NCBI GenBank assembly: GCA_015485595.1
Contig: WFTH01000084.1
Location: 1 to 5,894 of the forward strand
Source: Candidatus Microgenomates bacterium
Lineage (GTDB): Bacteria; Patescibacteriota; Microgenomatia; UBA1400; PJMF01
Reading direction: 5' to 3'
Length of the DNA: 5,894 bases
The notes under the pieces were generated by a model. The model worked only from the letters and a program-made list of their open reading frames with translations. It searched no databases and was not told the origin of the DNA. Positions 5,796 to 5,894 of the stretch are shown one piece after another; the first letter of the stretch is position 1, and every line of letters starts with the position of its first letter. A program made the position numbers and the translations under genes.

Positions 5796-5894
5796 TTAAC
5801 TAACTCCATCAAGAGCTTGGTTTACCAATCTGTCTGCTGCTTGATTTTTTTCTCTAGGAATATGAATAAACTTAATAACCAGTTGGTTTTTTTT
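5796..5894 (-). CDS. RNase H-family protein, C-terminal fragment cut by the window edge
   Basis: Reading leftwards from the right edge, 32 codons stay open to a TAA at 5798-5796. The peptide contains FIHIPREKNQAADRLVNQAL, the characteristic C-terminal motif of single-domain RNase HI-like proteins (F.HIPRE.N..AD.LAN.A..). The Asp in the AAD triplet (residue 21 of the visible fragment) corresponds to the last catalytic metal-binding Asp of the DEDD set. The enzyme family cleaves the RNA strand of RNA-DNA hybrids. The N-terminal part with the other catalytic residues lies outside the window, so an intact active site cannot be confirmed. It shares strand with the DUF4012 gene and rplY, 55 bases upstream of the former. 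The fragment is short, but the motif is distinctive. Confidence 0.85.
   Translation of the reverse strand, partial: KKNQLVIKFIHIPREKNQAADRLVNQALDGVS

Noticed and set aside
1..5894. CRISPR array, insertion sequence, tRNA/rRNA gene, or phage or defence module
   Set aside because: No spaced direct repeats, transposase motifs, tRNA-like cloverleaf or rRNA sequence were seen on either strand, and nearly every base is explained by four recognisable or plausible genes.
5796..5894. The right-edge A/T-rich segment as non-coding
   Set aside because: On the - strand it encodes HIPREKNQAADRLVNQAL ending in TAA, too close to the RNase H C-terminal motif to be chance.

Overview
This AT-rich window (roughly 40% G+C by eye, not counted) looks like chromosomal DNA from a member of the Candidate Phyla Radiation (Patescibacteria). 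The case rests on three things: a long membrane protein with a DUF4012 domain, a family especially common in that group; a compact valyl-tRNA synthetase without the usual C-terminal tRNA-binding arm; and tight gene packing with no convincing Shine-Dalgarno sequences. The phylum within that group cannot be fixed from this sequence. Both long genes stay open with TAA, TAG and TGA all read as stops, so there is no sign of the UGA=Gly code used by Gracilibacteria and Absconditabacteria.

Layout. On the + strand, positions 1-1952 hold the 3' part of valS. After six bases comes a small two-helix membrane protein of unknown function (1959-2225). It converges, with one base between stop codons, on a leftward block. 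Read on the - strand from the right edge, that block holds the last 32 codons of an RNase H-family gene (5894-5796), a 935-residue DUF4012 membrane protein (5740-2933), and the ribosomal protein bL25/CTC (2901-2227). There is no gene-free stretch over 300 bases; the longest gaps are 55 bases (5741-5795) and 31 bases (2902-2932).

How the genes relate. Two are translation genes (ValRS charges tRNA-Val; bL25 binds 5S rRNA), one belongs to nucleic-acid housekeeping (RNase H), and the DUF4012 protein is an envelope protein of unknown function. Nothing suggests a mobile element, CRISPR array, toxin system or phage. The two short gaps carry the regulatory signals. A perfect extended -10 element (TGTTATAAT) lies only 8 bases before the bL25 ATG and implies a leaderless or nearly leaderless mRNA. 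An inverted repeat overlaps the probable promoter of the DUF4012 gene.

Most worth a second look: the near-leaderless bL25 promoter with its GC-rich discriminator; the N-terminal region of the DUF4012 protein, which resembles a decayed nucleotide-sugar epimerase fold; and the small membrane protein lying in the same frame as valS, separated from it by one TAA and two sense codons. I did not find a clearly new multi-gene system.
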